From UBA1952 sp965246905 (GTDB lineage Bacteria > Bacteroidota > Bacteroidia > Chitinophagales > Chitinophagaceae): a stretch of DNA of 64,000 nt. Position 1 is the first letter of the stretch. Every line of letters starts with the position of its first letter. The stretch is taken from the NCBI GenBank assembly GCA_965246905.1, contig CBDFFZ010000031.1, positions 33,323 to 97,322 on the forward strand. The letters run 5' to 3'. This document shows, in pieces, positions 33,285 through 43,111 of this stretch. The notes beneath the pieces are model-generated. The model was given only the letters and a program-made list of their open reading frames with translations, made no database searches and had not been told where the DNA came from. The translations under genes and the position numbers were made by a program.

Positions 33285-34394
33285 TTACTTTTCCGCACCA
33301 AGCTTCCGGAGCATCCTGCCATGCGTTACAAGCGCGCTTACAAAGGTTGGCTCTACCTGGTAAGGAATGCCCCACTGATGTGCCGCCCGCCTTACAATCA
33401 GCGATAGCTTAGGGTAATGCACATGGCATATATGCGGGAAAAGATGGTGCTCGATCTGGAAATTCAATCCGCCAATAAACCATGAAAGTATGCGGCTGCG
33501 TGGGGAGAAATTAATAGTATTCAGGATCTGGTGTACTGCCCAGTTGTTCTCCATTTTCTTATCGTCATTGGGTGCCGGAAACTCTGCGCCTTCCATCACG
33601 TGCGCTAATTGGAATATACAACTCAGCGCAAGCCCGGCCACAAACTGCATGATCACGAAGCCTAAAACCGTCCAGCCCCAGCCTACATGCGAAAAATAAA
33701 GCGGCAGGCCAACGAAAATGGTGTAGTAAACAACTTTTGTCCAGCCAACTTCCCAAAGGGCGCGGCGCAGTGTCCGGCGCTCTTTACGCAAGAGACCAAG
33801 TTTATCATATTCGATCACCGAGCGAAAATCCTTAATAGTAGCCCATTGCAAGGTAAGGAGTCCATATAAAAACCAGGCGTAAAGATGCTGGAATTTGTGC
33901 ATTTTATAATGCCGGCTGTGCGGAGAAAACCGCAGGAGGACGCCTGCATCTATATCACCGTCCAGGCCTTCGATATTAGTATAAGTATGGTGCAGGATAT
34001 TGTGCTGGATGCGCCATGTAACATGATAGCCGCCAACAAGGAAGATGATCCGTCCGAGCCATTTATTCACTGTTTTATTTTCTGAATAAGATCCATGATT
34101 GCCATCATGCATTACCGAAGTGCCAATGCCTACCATGCCAATACCCATTGCCAGCCATAGGCCCAAATAAAGCAGCACACTAAAGTGGCCTACGCCGGTA
34201 AGCATTACCAGAAAAGGAACGATGTACATCGCGACCATTGCTGCGGTTTTCCAGCGCATAGCGCTGTTTCCGTGGGTATTGAGCTTTGTAGTCTGGAAGT
34301 ATTCTTCTATCCTGATCTTTACTTCATCATAAAAGCTCTCGCCCCTGCGCGGGGCAAAACGTACAATTTCCAGTTTTTTTGTGGCAGTTGACAA
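33285..34394 (-). CDS. Fatty acid desaturase (acyl-CoA/acyl-lipid, front-end type)
   Basis: A di-iron membrane desaturase that introduces a double bond into fatty acyl chains. The three histidine boxes are HDGNHG, HNILHH and QIEHHLFP (the Q-x-x-H-H form typical of front-end desaturases). Between them are four predicted membrane helices (for example AAMVAMYIVPFLVMLTGVG). The length of 369 is standard. No cytochrome b5 domain is fused. Monocistronic, with a terminator downstream. Confidence 0.92.
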   Translation of the reverse strand: MSTATKKLEIVRFAPRRGESFYDEVKIRIEEYFQTTKLNTHGNSAMRWKTAAMVAMYIVPFLVMLTGVGHFSVLLYLGLWLAMGIGMVGIGTSVMHDGNHGSYSENKTVNKWLGRIIFLVGGYHVTWRIQHNILHHTYTNIEGLDGDIDAGVLLRFSPHSRHYKMHKFQHLYAWFLYGLLTLQWATIKDFRSVIEYDKLGLLRKERRTLRRALWEVGWTKVVYYTIFVGLPLYFSHVGWGWTVLGFVIMQFVAGLALSCIFQLAHVMEGAEFPAPNDDKKMENNWAVHQILNTINFSPRSRILSWFIGGLNFQIEHHLFPHICHVHYPKLSLIVRRAAHQWGIPYQVEPTFVSALVTHGRMLRKLGAEK

Positions 34395-34460
34395 ATGATA
34401 TTGGTTTTATTGGCCCTGCAAATGTACGGTAAGTGCATTTATAAGGATTGGTTAAAGCAA

Positions 34461-34487
34461 AAGACGATTGCCGGTGGCAATCGTCTT
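34461..34487 (-). terminator. Terminator downstream of the TPR gene
   Basis: A perfect 12-bp stem (AAGACGATTGCC and GGCAATCGTCTT) with a 3-base loop. A T run follows on the minus strand, 25 bp after the TPR gene stop. On the plus strand it also has a short T stretch, but no plus gene ends here. Confidence 0.9.
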
Positions 34488-34511
34488 TATTATGATCAAA
34501 ACGTTTACGCG

Positions 34512-35789
34512 TTATTTCAGCGCATCCAGCTTTTTGCGCATCTCTTCTGTTTTGGTTTTATTATCCTGGCGGGAATAGATTTCAAGCAATCCGCGCATAG
34601 CATTGGCATACGTCGTTTTTTCATCGGGAACTAAATTGTTTCCGCCCTTTGAATCGAGTATCCTGAAGGTTTGTTCAAAATGAGGCTGCGCTTTGCTGAA
34701 GGCATCGGCCCGACGGGCAAGGAGTGCATCATATTTTTTCTGCTCTGGCGCGCTCATGCCTTTAATTGAATTCATTTCAACAGTCAAACCAACGGCAATT
34801 CCATAATACAGCACTCCGAAATTATAATTATATTCCGGGTTTTCCGGCTGAATGGCAAGTGCCTTGGTATAAGCATTCTCTGCTTTGGTAAAAGCCTCGG
34901 CAGCATTAGCAGGCTTGGGGAGCGGAGCGCCTTTTGCATCTTTTGGCGCTGCAACGCCGGCATAAGAATTGCCTAAATTATACCAGAGCTCAGAATTTGA
35001 CGGATCCTTTGCTGCAGCAGCTTCCAGTTTGGGGAGTAGTAAATCGGCTTTGCCAGAGTTGATGTAGTAGTTGAGCTCTAAGTTCCTGAAGGTGCTGTTG
35101 TCCGGAAATTTCTGCTCTGCTTCGGTAATTGTAGCAAGGCGCTCCTCATCTTTATGCTGGCGCTCTAAAAGCTGGATTATATACCGGTAATTGTTCGAAT
35201 CCGGCACCGGGTTCATTGTATTCAGCTCGCGGAACTGCATAATCGCCTCATTATCCTTCGGGCCATTTGCATTCATTGCGGCAATGCCCGCATTCGACTT
35301 TGCAAGGAGCGCCAGCGTAGTAAAGTCCTTATTTTTCGCGAAGCGCTTTCCTTCATTTACCTTATAAAGATTGCCTGCCATTACAAACCGGTCGTATGCA
35401 GTATTGTAATCACCTGTACCATAAGCTGCATTGCCTTTTTGAAAGAGTACATATGCAAGCACGTATAACTGGTTATCAATTTCGGCAGGAGCTATATCCT
35501 GCTTCAGGGACAGCGCCTTCATATAAGATTTGTAAGATTCATCTGCGGCACTCGGCACCTTTGCTACTGTATCCTGCGCCTGTGTCAGATACACGAGACC
35601 GCGTGTACTCCAGGCATCATAGCTTGCACTGGTTTTTTCGTTTACCACAGCGGCATCGATCGCTGTAATCGCTTTTTTGTAATTATTATCGCGTAGGTAA
35701 GCTTTGGCGTCAATGATATTGGATCGTTGAGCGAATGCACCTCCGGCAGCCAGCGAGATCATGGCAATCGTCAAAACAGACTTCTTCAT
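34512..35789 (-). CDS. Exported tetratricopeptide-repeat protein
   Basis: A 425-residue protein with a signal peptide (MKKSVLTIAMISLAAGGAFA before QRSN), followed by TPR-like helical pairs. Clear units include AEAFTKAENAYTKALAIQPE then NPEYNYNFGVLYYGIAV, and YKKAITAIDAAVV earlier. TPR proteins of this kind in Bacteroidetes act as periplasmic assembly scaffolds. No catalytic domain is visible. It is divergent from nothing close by and ends at the terminator at 34461. Confidence 0.85.
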   Translation of the reverse strand: MKKSVLTIAMISLAAGGAFAQRSNIIDAKAYLRDNNYKKAITAIDAAVVNEKTSASYDAWSTRGLVYLTQAQDTVAKVPSAADESYKSYMKALSLKQDIAPAEIDNQLYVLAYVLFQKGNAAYGTGDYNTAYDRFVMAGNLYKVNEGKRFAKNKDFTTLALLAKSNAGIAAMNANGPKDNEAIMQFRELNTMNPVPDSNNYRYIIQLLERQHKDEERLATITEAEQKFPDNSTFRNLELNYYINSGKADLLLPKLEAAAAKDPSNSELWYNLGNSYAGVAAPKDAKGAPLPKPANAAEAFTKAENAYTKALAIQPENPEYNYNFGVLYYGIAVGLTVEMNSIKGMSAPEQKKYDALLARRADAFSKAQPHFEQTFRILDSKGGNNLVPDEKTTYANAMRGLLEIYSRQDNKTKTEEMRKKLDALK

Positions 35790-35901
35790 GGCAAGGTAAG
35801 ATTTAGTATAAAGATTATTAAAGAAAGAAGCATCTCCAAATTATGTTTCAGAGATGCTCCACTAAGATAATGTTTGCTTCGTAATAAAAGGTTAAATCGC
35901 C

Positions 35902-38625
35902 TTACTCCACATCCTGTTCAGGATTGCTTTCTGCTTCAGGGGCAGCATCATGATCTACCTCGGTATCCACCTCCGGCACAGGATTCATATCAATAATGTG
36001 CGCCGCTTCATCGTCATCACTACCCTGCACTTCCTGCTCATCGATCCGCGCAATCGCTGCAATTTCATCGCCGCCATCTATGTTGATCAGTTTTACACCC
36101 TGTGTAGCACGGCCCGCCTCACGAATAGCCGCCACCTTCATACGGATGGTAATGCCGGATTTACAGGTGATCATAAGATCATCTTTTTCCTCAACTGCAA
36201 GAAAGCCTACCAGTGAGCCGGTCTTTTCCGTGATGTTTATGGTCTTTACACCTTTGCCGCCTCTATTGGTAACGCGGTATGCAAGCGCATATTTATCCAT
36301 CTTTCCCTCATCCCCCGGTATCTCCACAATATTATTCGGATCCACTACGTCTTCACCTTCTTTCGAAGCAAACAATTCCAGGAAGGGAGTACGTTTGCCT
36401 AAACCCCGCTCGGAAACAACTAATATCTGCGTGGTTATTGCTTCCTTAGAAACGCAAAGCATGCCAATTACTTCATCCTTGCCTTCCTCCATATCGATGC
36501 CATATACGCCTATTGCGCCGCGGCCTGTGGTGCGCACCTTATCTTCAGGGAAGCAAATAGCCCTGCCGCTCTTCACGGCCATCATAATATAGCTGTTGCC
36601 ATCGGTAAGCGATACATCCAGCAATTGATCGCCTTCCTGGATCGTAATGGCGTTAATGCCATTAGCCCGCGGGCGACTAAAATCTTCTAAAAAAGTTTTT
36701 TTAATAATGCCCTGCTTTGTGCAAAGCACTACGCAATGGCGGTCTAAATATTCTTTGTCCTCGAGTTGCGGCACATCTATAATCGTGCGGATTTTGTCAT
36801 CCTGCGGTATCTGGATAAGGTTCTGAATAGCGCGGCCCTTTGTATTGCGGTCTGCTTCGGGAATTTTATAAACTTTAAGCCAGTAGCAGCGGCCCTTCTC
36901 CGTAAAAAACAAAAGGGTATGGTGTGTGGAAGCTACAAAAAGGTGCTCTATATAATCCTCCTGCCGTGTCTTGCCATTGGCAGCTCCCCGGCCGCCACGT
37001 CGCTGCGCGCGGTATTCGGCGGATGAAGTGCGCTTGATATAACCCAGATGGGAGATCGTGATAACTACATCTTCTTCCTTGATCATATCCAGGAAATCGA
37101 CCTCGCTGTCGCTGTAATCGATTTCGCTCCGGCGCTCATCGCCAAATTTCGCTCTTACTTCAGCAAGCTCCTCTTTGATGATCTGAAAGCGCATTTCTTC
37201 ACTGCCGAGAATGGCCTCGAGATGGTTAATGGTTTTCATCAGCGCTTCATGCTCTTCACGGATTTTATCGCGCTCCATGCCCGTGAGCCGCTGAAGGCGC
37301 AGCTCGAGTACTGCTTTCGATTGGATCTCGCTCATGCCGAACGTAGTGATCAGCCCTTCCTTAGCAATGTCCGGCGTTGCGGAATTACGGATCAGGGTGA
37401 TGATCTCATCAAGGTGATCCAGTGCTATGAGGTAACCCTCTAAGATATGCGCTCTTTTCTTTGCTTCGCGCAGCTCGTATTCTGTGCGGCGCACCACTAC
37501 CTCATGGCGGAAGATAACAAACTCGGAAATGAGCTCTTTTAGGTTGAGCGTGCGCGGACGACCGCCAACGAGGGCCACATTATTAATGCCGAAGCTTGTT
37601 TGTAGCTCACTGAATTTATAGAGCTGATTGATCACGACCTGCGCAACGGCATCGCGGCGAAGCTCCACGACAATACGCGTGCCGTCTTTATTGGATTCAT
37701 TACCTACGTGCGTAATGCCATCGATCACTTTGCTGTTTACAAGAATACCTATTTTTTCAGTAAGCGCATCGCGGCTAACCTGGTAGGGCACTGAGGTTAT
37801 TACAATTGTTTCCTTGCCGGATTTGCTGTTCTCGATGGTAGAATGCCCACGCAGCACTACCCTGCCACGGCCGGTATGCATGGCCTGTTTTACACCATCT
37901 ATGCCGTAAATAATGCCACCGGTAGGAAAATCCGGGGCCTTTACAAACTTCATCAGCTCCTCGATCGTAATGTCGCGGTTGTCTATATAAGCAACACAGC
38001 CATCGAGCACTTCGGTAAGGTTGTGCGGCATCATATTGGTAGCCATACCTACGGCAATGCCGGAAGAGCCATTCACTAAAAGCTGCGGGATGCGCGTAGG
38101 AAGAACGGTAGGCTCCGTAAGGGAATCATCGAAATTCGGGCCGAAGTCAACCGTCTCTTTTTCCAGATCGCTGAGCATGCTTTCTGCAAGGCGCTGCAGG
38201 CGGGCCTCCGTATAGCGCATTGCTGCCGGGCCATCGCCATCGGGCGAGCCGAAGTTGCCCTGCCCATCGATCATCCGGTAGCGTACGCTCCATTCCTGGG
38301 CCATACGCGCCATTGCATCATACACAGAGCTGTCGCCATGCGGGTGATACTTTCCCAATACCTCACCTACGATACGGGCAGATTTTTTATAAGGCTTGCC
38401 GGAGCCCATGCCCAGTTCATGCATGGCGAAAAGCACGCGGCGGTGTACCGGCTTCAGCCCATCGCGCACATCCGGCAGGGCACGGCCCACAATTACCGAC
38501 ATAGAATAGTCGATGTAGGCCGTTTTCATTTGTTCTTCGATATTTACCTTGATGATTTTATTGGTCTCATCAGCGGGCATTTCAGGGGTTTCTTCCGGGG
38601 GTATATTCGTAATATCGTCGGCCAT
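35902..38625 (-). CDS. gyrA: DNA gyrase subunit A
   Basis: The breakage-reunion subunit of DNA gyrase (907 residues). The catalytic Tyr138 lies in AAMRYTEARL. The quinolone-resistance region has GKYHPHGDSSVYDAM with Ser99 and Asp103 at the positions of E. coli Ser83 and Asp87, so it is wild type for those sites. The GyrA-box (QRRGGRGAANGK) sits in the C-terminal beta-pinwheel that wraps DNA. The last 60 residues form an acidic tail (QGSDDDEAAHIIDMN... and repeated Glu/Asp), common in Bacteroidetes GyrA. Divergent from the NarL-type regulator. Confidence 0.97.
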   Translation of the reverse strand: MADDITNIPPEETPEMPADETNKIIKVNIEEQMKTAYIDYSMSVIVGRALPDVRDGLKPVHRRVLFAMHELGMGSGKPYKKSARIVGEVLGKYHPHGDSSVYDAMARMAQEWSVRYRMIDGQGNFGSPDGDGPAAMRYTEARLQRLAESMLSDLEKETVDFGPNFDDSLTEPTVLPTRIPQLLVNGSSGIAVGMATNMMPHNLTEVLDGCVAYIDNRDITIEELMKFVKAPDFPTGGIIYGIDGVKQAMHTGRGRVVLRGHSTIENSKSGKETIVITSVPYQVSRDALTEKIGILVNSKVIDGITHVGNESNKDGTRIVVELRRDAVAQVVINQLYKFSELQTSFGINNVALVGGRPRTLNLKELISEFVIFRHEVVVRRTEYELREAKKRAHILEGYLIALDHLDEIITLIRNSATPDIAKEGLITTFGMSEIQSKAVLELRLQRLTGMERDKIREEHEALMKTINHLEAILGSEEMRFQIIKEELAEVRAKFGDERRSEIDYSDSEVDFLDMIKEEDVVITISHLGYIKRTSSAEYRAQRRGGRGAANGKTRQEDYIEHLFVASTHHTLLFFTEKGRCYWLKVYKIPEADRNTKGRAIQNLIQIPQDDKIRTIIDVPQLEDKEYLDRHCVVLCTKQGIIKKTFLEDFSRPRANGINAITIQEGDQLLDVSLTDGNSYIMMAVKSGRAICFPEDKVRTTGRGAIGVYGIDMEEGKDEVIGMLCVSKEAITTQILVVSERGLGKRTPFLELFASKEGEDVVDPNNIVEIPGDEGKMDKYALAYRVTNRGGKGVKTINITEKTGSLVGFLAVEEKDDLMITCKSGITIRMKVAAIREAGRATQGVKLINIDGGDEIAAIARIDEQEVQGSDDDEAAHIIDMNPVPEVDTEVDHDAAPEAESNPEQDVE

Positions 38626-38810
38626 GAATTATGTTTAAAAATACCTGCAAATGTACCTAATTACAGGCGCATTTTCTAACCTGAAAGCTACTTAAACAAG
38701 CGGCTTCATTTATCATTTTCAGGCAATGTGCATTCCATAAATGCTCTTTTCTAAACATTTCAATAGCAGAAACTTATGAGGTTACCCACAGGCGGTTGGG
38801 AAAATTTTTA

Positions 38811-38839
38811 TTGAAGATTTAAATCTTTTATTACATTCG
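38811..38839 (+). promoter_or_regulatory. Candidate promoter with a palindromic operator, upstream of the NarL-type regulator
   Basis: TTG at 38811 and TACATTCG at 38832-38839 fit loosely the Bacteroidetes TTG/TAnnTTTG promoter pattern with an 18-bp spacer. A perfect 14-bp palindrome AAGATTTAAATCTT (38814-38827) lies within the spacer, a position where a bound regulator would block or aid RNA polymerase. The regulator starts at 38880, about 40 bp downstream. Confidence 0.45.
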
Positions 38840-38879
38840 TGTCGTTTCTTGAAATTACCACCAAAAATTGAGCTAAAAA

Positions 38880-39512
38880 ATGGTTAACTTCCTTGTTTGC
38901 GATGATCATGAAATGATAAGATACGGAACCGGATTACTGCTTAAAAATAATTTTAAGCCCTGCCAGGTCGATGAGGCGGCAAGCGGTGATGAAACGATTG
39001 AAAAGGTTAAGAGCAAAACCTATGACCTTGTAATTCTGGACATGAATATGCCCAATACGGATTCGCAGCAATTGATACAGGCTGTGCGGGTAATATCACC
39101 TGATACGCAGATCCTTATTCTTACCATGAATAAGGAGCAGGTGTATGCAAAATCATACCTGAATCTCGGCGCACGTGGTTATCTTGAAAAGACGACAACG
39201 AACGATGAGATTGTATATGCCGTACAAACATTGCTTCGCGGCCATATCTATATGAGCCCTACGCTTAAAAATGATCTTGTTTCGAGCAAGAAGAAAACGG
39301 ATTTCGATAATCCGTTCAAAGCGCTTAGCAGCAAAGAGCTCGAGGTGATGGCACACCTTGTAAAAGGGCTTGGTATTACGGAAACAGCGAACATCATGAA
39401 TCTGAGCAATTCAACAATTGCCACGCATAAGTCGCGGATCCTGGTGAAGCTTAATCTCAGGAGCATCCATGAGCTCATTGATCTTACCAAGACTTATAAG
39501 CTCTATTCCTGA
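38880..39512 (+). CDS. NarL/LuxR-type response regulator
   Basis: A 210-residue regulator with a receiver domain (acidic pair DD at 8-9, phosphorylated Asp54 in VILDMNMP, Lys near 104 in GYLEK) and a LuxR-type HTH (KALSSKELEVMAHLVKGLGI, then NLSNSTIATHKSRILVKL, about 145-205). It begins a signalling-rich stretch but has no kinase in its own transcription unit; a sensor encoded at 43.1-46.4 kb is one possible partner. A palindrome sits in its promoter region. Confidence 0.9.
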   Translation: MVNFLVCDDHEMIRYGTGLLLKNNFKPCQVDEAASGDETIEKVKSKTYDLVILDMNMPNTDSQQLIQAVRVISPDTQILILTMNKEQVYAKSYLNLGARGYLEKTTTNDEIVYAVQTLLRGHIYMSPTLKNDLVSSKKKTDFDNPFKALSSKELEVMAHLVKGLGITETANIMNLSNSTIATHKSRILVKLNLRSIHELIDLTKTYKLYS

Positions 39513-39534
39513 GCTTTCTGATATTTTTTTATTT

Positions 39535-39990
39535 TCAGGAGATAAGCTTTTGCCTGAGTACGAATTCTAACTGGCCGTTTATCGTCAGTAGTTCTTTATT
39601 TTGTTCGCGGTCCAGCTTATTATCTTCATAAACTTTGTAGGCATCCTGTATTGTTTTATCAAGCTCTGCTTCATCCCAGGGCTTGGTAAGATAATGATAG
39701 ATCTTGCCTTTATTCACAGCGTCTATGATTGCTCCAACATCTGTATAGCCAGTAAGTAATATGCGCATTGGTGCCGGATAAACATCAAGAATCGATTCTA
39801 AGAATTCTACTCCGGTCATGCCGGGCATTCGTTGATCCGTAATAATAAGATCAATCGGTTTGCTTGCTAATACCTCTAATGCGGCGGCTGCGCTGATCAC
39901 CGTAGTTACGTTGTATTTCAAGCGAAAGGTAGCCTTAAAAGAGATCAGGTTATTTTCTTCATCATCAATGTAGAGGATATTAATTTTCAT
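39535..39990 (-). CDS. Stand-alone receiver-domain response regulator
   Basis: A 151-residue CheY-like protein. Key residues: acidic Asp-Asp-Glu at 9-11, phospho-acceptor Asp52 in LIITDQRMPGMTGVEFL and Lys in YLTKPWDEAEL. Then comes a short helical tail. It is closely similar to the receiver of the kinase at 45249-46355 (ITDQRMPG/ISDQRMPG, TKPW), the RpfG/HD-GYP-like receiver group. It converges on the NarL-type gene. No output domain is attached, so it probably works as a phosphate shuttle. Confidence 0.88.
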   Translation of the reverse strand: MKINILYIDDEENNLISFKATFRLKYNVTTVISAAAALEVLASKPIDLIITDQRMPGMTGVEFLESILDVYPAPMRILLTGYTDVGAIIDAVNKGKIYHYLTKPWDEAELDKTIQDAYKVYEDNKLDREQNKELLTINGQLEFVLRQKLIS

Positions 39991-40127
39991 TAGGTCTATT
40001 TGAAAATGCTAAAGCCGATTCCTGAAAATAAAGCTAATAAAATAATTTTAAAAAACATAGCTCTGTTGGTGCCTAATTTTGCAGATAGCTAAAGGTGTTA
40101 TAGAATATTTGAATTTTTAAAATTAAT

Positions 40128-42419
40128 ATGAACAAAATTTTAAGTAAATTAATTCTCGATACTGACAGCCTGCGCTTTATTTATCAACCACAATTCTTTT
40201 ATCTTAATACTGATGAAGACCGTATTACTTTTCAGCAGTTTCTCCAAACGCCTGTTTTTGTATGCGATGACTTGTATAACCAGCTCAAAGAGCTTATTCG
40301 TAGCCGCCATCCTGCAGAAAATTTATTACCGGAAGATTATGCACATTTGATCGGGCAACATCTCGGATCCTGCACATTGGATGATTACGGAGCCTGGGTT
40401 TATTATCCATGGAGCAAGCGGCTGGTGCATTTATTACCCGAAGAGGAGTTTATCGAATTGCGAACGAGCCGCAACAAATATAAAATTACAGACGCAGAAG
40501 AAAACAGCCTTAACAAAAAGAAAGTAGGAGTCGTTGGTTTGTCCGTGGGGCAATCTGTATCGCTAGTGCTGAGTATGGAGCGCAGTATAGGTGAGCTGCG
40601 GATAGCAGATTTCGACACCCTGGAGCTCTCTAACCTCAACCGGATACGGAGCGGAGTGCACAACCTTGGCTTGCATAAAACCATTATGGTAGCCCGCGAA
40701 ATTGCCGAGATCGATCCATATCTTAAAGTGGTGCCTTTTACCGATGGGTTATCGCACGAGAATATGGATAGGTTTTTTACCGGCGGCGGCTTGCTGGATG
40801 TTGTAATCGATGAATGCGATGGTTTGGATATAAAAATATTTCTCCGCCATAAAGCAAAATCGCTGAATATACCGGTGCTCATGGAAGCGAGCGATCGGGG
40901 TATGCTCGATGTAGAGCGTTTTGACCTGGAGCCGGAACGCCCATTGCTGCATGGTTTTATTGATCACCTTGATGCCAGCAAAATCGGGGAGCTTACTAAC
41001 GAAGAAAAAATTCCTTTCCTGCTGCCAATGCTCGGCGCAGAAACCATTTCTACAAGGCTGAAGGCATCTATGCTCGAGGTAAGCCAGTCGATCACTACAT
41101 GGCCACAGTTAGCCTCGGCAGTTGCATTGGGCGGTGCTATAACTGCCGATGTATGCAGGCGGGTATTACTTAATCAGTTTCACGATTCCGGCCGCTACTT
41201 TATAGATGTGGAAACGCTGGTTGCAGATAAGGACAAAAAGGACGAAGGCACTTACGAATTCAAGGACGAGCTTGTGCCGCCACTTACCCGGCATCAAATG
41301 ATAGAAGCGGCCGAAAAAATACCTTTGCCCGGCAGTATTGCTACTAATGAGCAGCTACAAATAATCGCCGCCGCCGGAGCTTCGGCGCCGTCGGCCGGCA
41401 ACAATCAACCCTGGAAATTTCTAAGCCATAAAGGTGCGTTGCTGCTATTTCATGATGCGCAAAAATCTGTCTCCTGGTTTAATTTTGAGGATGCTATTGC
41501 TAATATTTCGTTTGGTGCTGCGATAGAAAATATTGCCATTAAAGCAGCAACTATCGGCCTCGAAGCCTGTATTAATCTTTTCCCGCCTGGTGCGGATCTT
41601 GCTTTAGTTGCTGTAATTACTTTTAAAGAGTGCACGAGTAAGGAATTGCATTACCCGGCTCTTGCGCAGTATATCGGTAGCCGTTGTACCAACCGCAAAA
41701 AAGGTAACAGCGCGGCAATTGCAGCTGGACAAATCGATGAGCTTAAAAATCTTGCAGGAAATACCGCAGAACCAAAACTTTCTTTTAGTGTTAAAAGTGG
41801 GCAAATACAAGAAATAGCTAACATTGTAGGTATTGCAGAGCGCATTCGGTTTTTACATCCGCAAACGCACCACGAATTTTTTAGCCAGGAGCTAAAGTGG
41901 CATGGTAAAAATGACCATGAGATAACTGAAGGACTTGACCATACGACTTTAGAGCTTACCGAAGCAGAAGCCACAGGCTTACAGGTTGCCAGCGCACCAG
42001 GCGTAATTGCCACCCTCAACTCATGGCGGCAAGGTAAAGGCTTTGAAAAATTATCCAGGAAAGCAATTATAACTTCTGGCGGAATCGGCCTCATCTCTGT
42101 GCCGTCTTTCTCTGCCGAAAATATGATTGCCGGCGGGCGCCTGTTAGAGCGCATCTGGCTGAGGGCCACACAATTCGGGCTTGCTTTGCACCCGGTTTCT
42201 GCGCCGCTGTTCTTACATAATAAAGTTCATTATGATCGTGCGCATGGTCTTAATAACACAACTGTAACGGAGATAAATTCAATTTACTCATCTCTTTGCA
42301 ATATTTTTCCAGCCTTAAATGACGAAACCGGAGTGTTTTTATTCCGCCTATCCCATGCAGATGCTCCTTCTGCCCGATCACTTAAGCAACCTTTAAGAAC
42401 CGTTTTTTATGAATACTGA
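40128..42419 (+). CDS. Rv1355c-like fusion: ThiF/E1-like adenylating domain + nitroreductase
   Basis: A 763-residue two-part enzyme. Residues about 110-330 are an E1/ThiF/MoeB-type NAD-fold adenylation domain (KKVGVVGLSVGQSVSLVLS, then IADFDTLELSNLNRI, and VVIDECDGLDIKIFLRHKA). Residues about 395-735 form a nitroreductase-type flavin domain (AAGASAPSAGNNQPWKF). This pairing is known from Mycobacterium tuberculosis Rv1355c and its homologues, whose reaction is undetermined. It is followed after 2 bp by a GNAT-like gene and then a kinase pair, apparently one operon. An adenylate/thioester chemistry coupled to a redox step is inferred. Confidence 0.85.
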   Translation: MNKILSKLILDTDSLRFIYQPQFFYLNTDEDRITFQQFLQTPVFVCDDLYNQLKELIRSRHPAENLLPEDYAHLIGQHLGSCTLDDYGAWVYYPWSKRLVHLLPEEEFIELRTSRNKYKITDAEENSLNKKKVGVVGLSVGQSVSLVLSMERSIGELRIADFDTLELSNLNRIRSGVHNLGLHKTIMVAREIAEIDPYLKVVPFTDGLSHENMDRFFTGGGLLDVVIDECDGLDIKIFLRHKAKSLNIPVLMEASDRGMLDVERFDLEPERPLLHGFIDHLDASKIGELTNEEKIPFLLPMLGAETISTRLKASMLEVSQSITTWPQLASAVALGGAITADVCRRVLLNQFHDSGRYFIDVETLVADKDKKDEGTYEFKDELVPPLTRHQMIEAAEKIPLPGSIATNEQLQIIAAAGASAPSAGNNQPWKFLSHKGALLLFHDAQKSVSWFNFEDAIANISFGAAIENIAIKAATIGLEACINLFPPGADLALVAVITFKECTSKELHYPALAQYIGSRCTNRKKGNSAAIAAGQIDELKNLAGNTAEPKLSFSVKSGQIQEIANIVGIAERIRFLHPQTHHEFFSQELKWHGKNDHEITEGLDHTTLELTEAEATGLQVASAPGVIATLNSWRQGKGFEKLSRKAIITSGGIGLISVPSFSAENMIAGGRLLERIWLRATQFGLALHPVSAPLFLHNKVHYDRAHGLNNTTVTEINSIYSSLCNIFPALNDETGVFLFRLSHADAPSARSLKQPLRTVFYEY

Positions 42420-42421
42420 AT

Positions 42422-43111
42422 ATGGAGCCTATTAAGTTTGTTGCCTTCTATCCTAAAACTAACCCTGTTTTATCCCAAAAATTTATTGACGGGCATATGC
42501 AAGTACTTCAGGATTATGGCATTACGAACATTACCTCTAATAATAATACTTGGGTTACCAATCCGAATGTGTACGCGGTGGTTGCTATAGATAGTAATGG
42601 TACACTTGTAGGAGGTATCAGGATACAAGTGGCAGATGGTATAACGCCGTTACCGGTAGAAAAAGCTGTGGGCCATCTTGATCCTACTATTTATACGGTA
42701 ATTAATAAATATGCGCCGGAAGGCGTAGGTGAGCTGCATGCCTTATGGAATGCCAAATCAGTAGCCGGGATGGGCATAAGCCTCTTGCTTACGAGAGCCG
42801 GCATATCGATTGTAAACCAAACACATTGCAATATTCTGGTGGGCATCTGTGCCGATTATACGCTGAAAATGTTTCGAAAGGTTGGTTTTGTTGTAGATGA
42901 TACGCTCGGCGACGGTGGTGAATTTGTGTATCCAAATGAAAATTATATAGCCCGTGTACTGGGTATTCTGAATGCGAAAAACATGTCGACCGCCGAAGCG
43001 ATTGACAGGGACCGCATATTAAGCCTGAGAGGTAACCCGGAACAAACAGAAACTGAGGATGGCGGAAAAGGGCCTGTAGAAATTATTTATAGCCTAAAAA
43101 TGAATCTGTGA
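42422..43111 (+). CDS. GNAT-like acyltransferase of the Rv1355c-type operon
   Basis: A 229-residue protein with the general layout of an N-acetyltransferase: a strand-turn NPNVYAVVAIDSNGTLVGGIRIQVA, then VGELHALWNAKSVAGMGISLLLTRAGISI (in part) where an acyl-CoA loop and helix would lie, and CADYTLKMFRKVGFVVDDTL near the end, which matches the GNAT Y-x-x-x-G-F tail. A strict R/Q-x-x-G-x-G/A motif is not obvious, so it may use another acyl carrier or be related to autoinducer synthases. It lies 2 bp after the E1/nitroreductase gene and its TGA overlaps the GTG of the kinase. Confidence 0.7.
   Translation: MEPIKFVAFYPKTNPVLSQKFIDGHMQVLQDYGITNITSNNNTWVTNPNVYAVVAIDSNGTLVGGIRIQVADGITPLPVEKAVGHLDPTIYTVINKYAPEGVGELHALWNAKSVAGMGISLLLTRAGISIVNQTHCNILVGICADYTLKMFRKVGFVVDDTLGDGGEFVYPNENYIARVLGILNAKNMSTAEAIDRDRILSLRGNPEQTETEDGGKGPVEIIYSLKMNL

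Noticed and set aside
35996..36592. Plus-strand frame of 198 codons within gyrA
   Set aside because: Antisense shadow of the GyrA C-terminal domain; Ser/Pro/Ile-rich composition typical of such artefacts.
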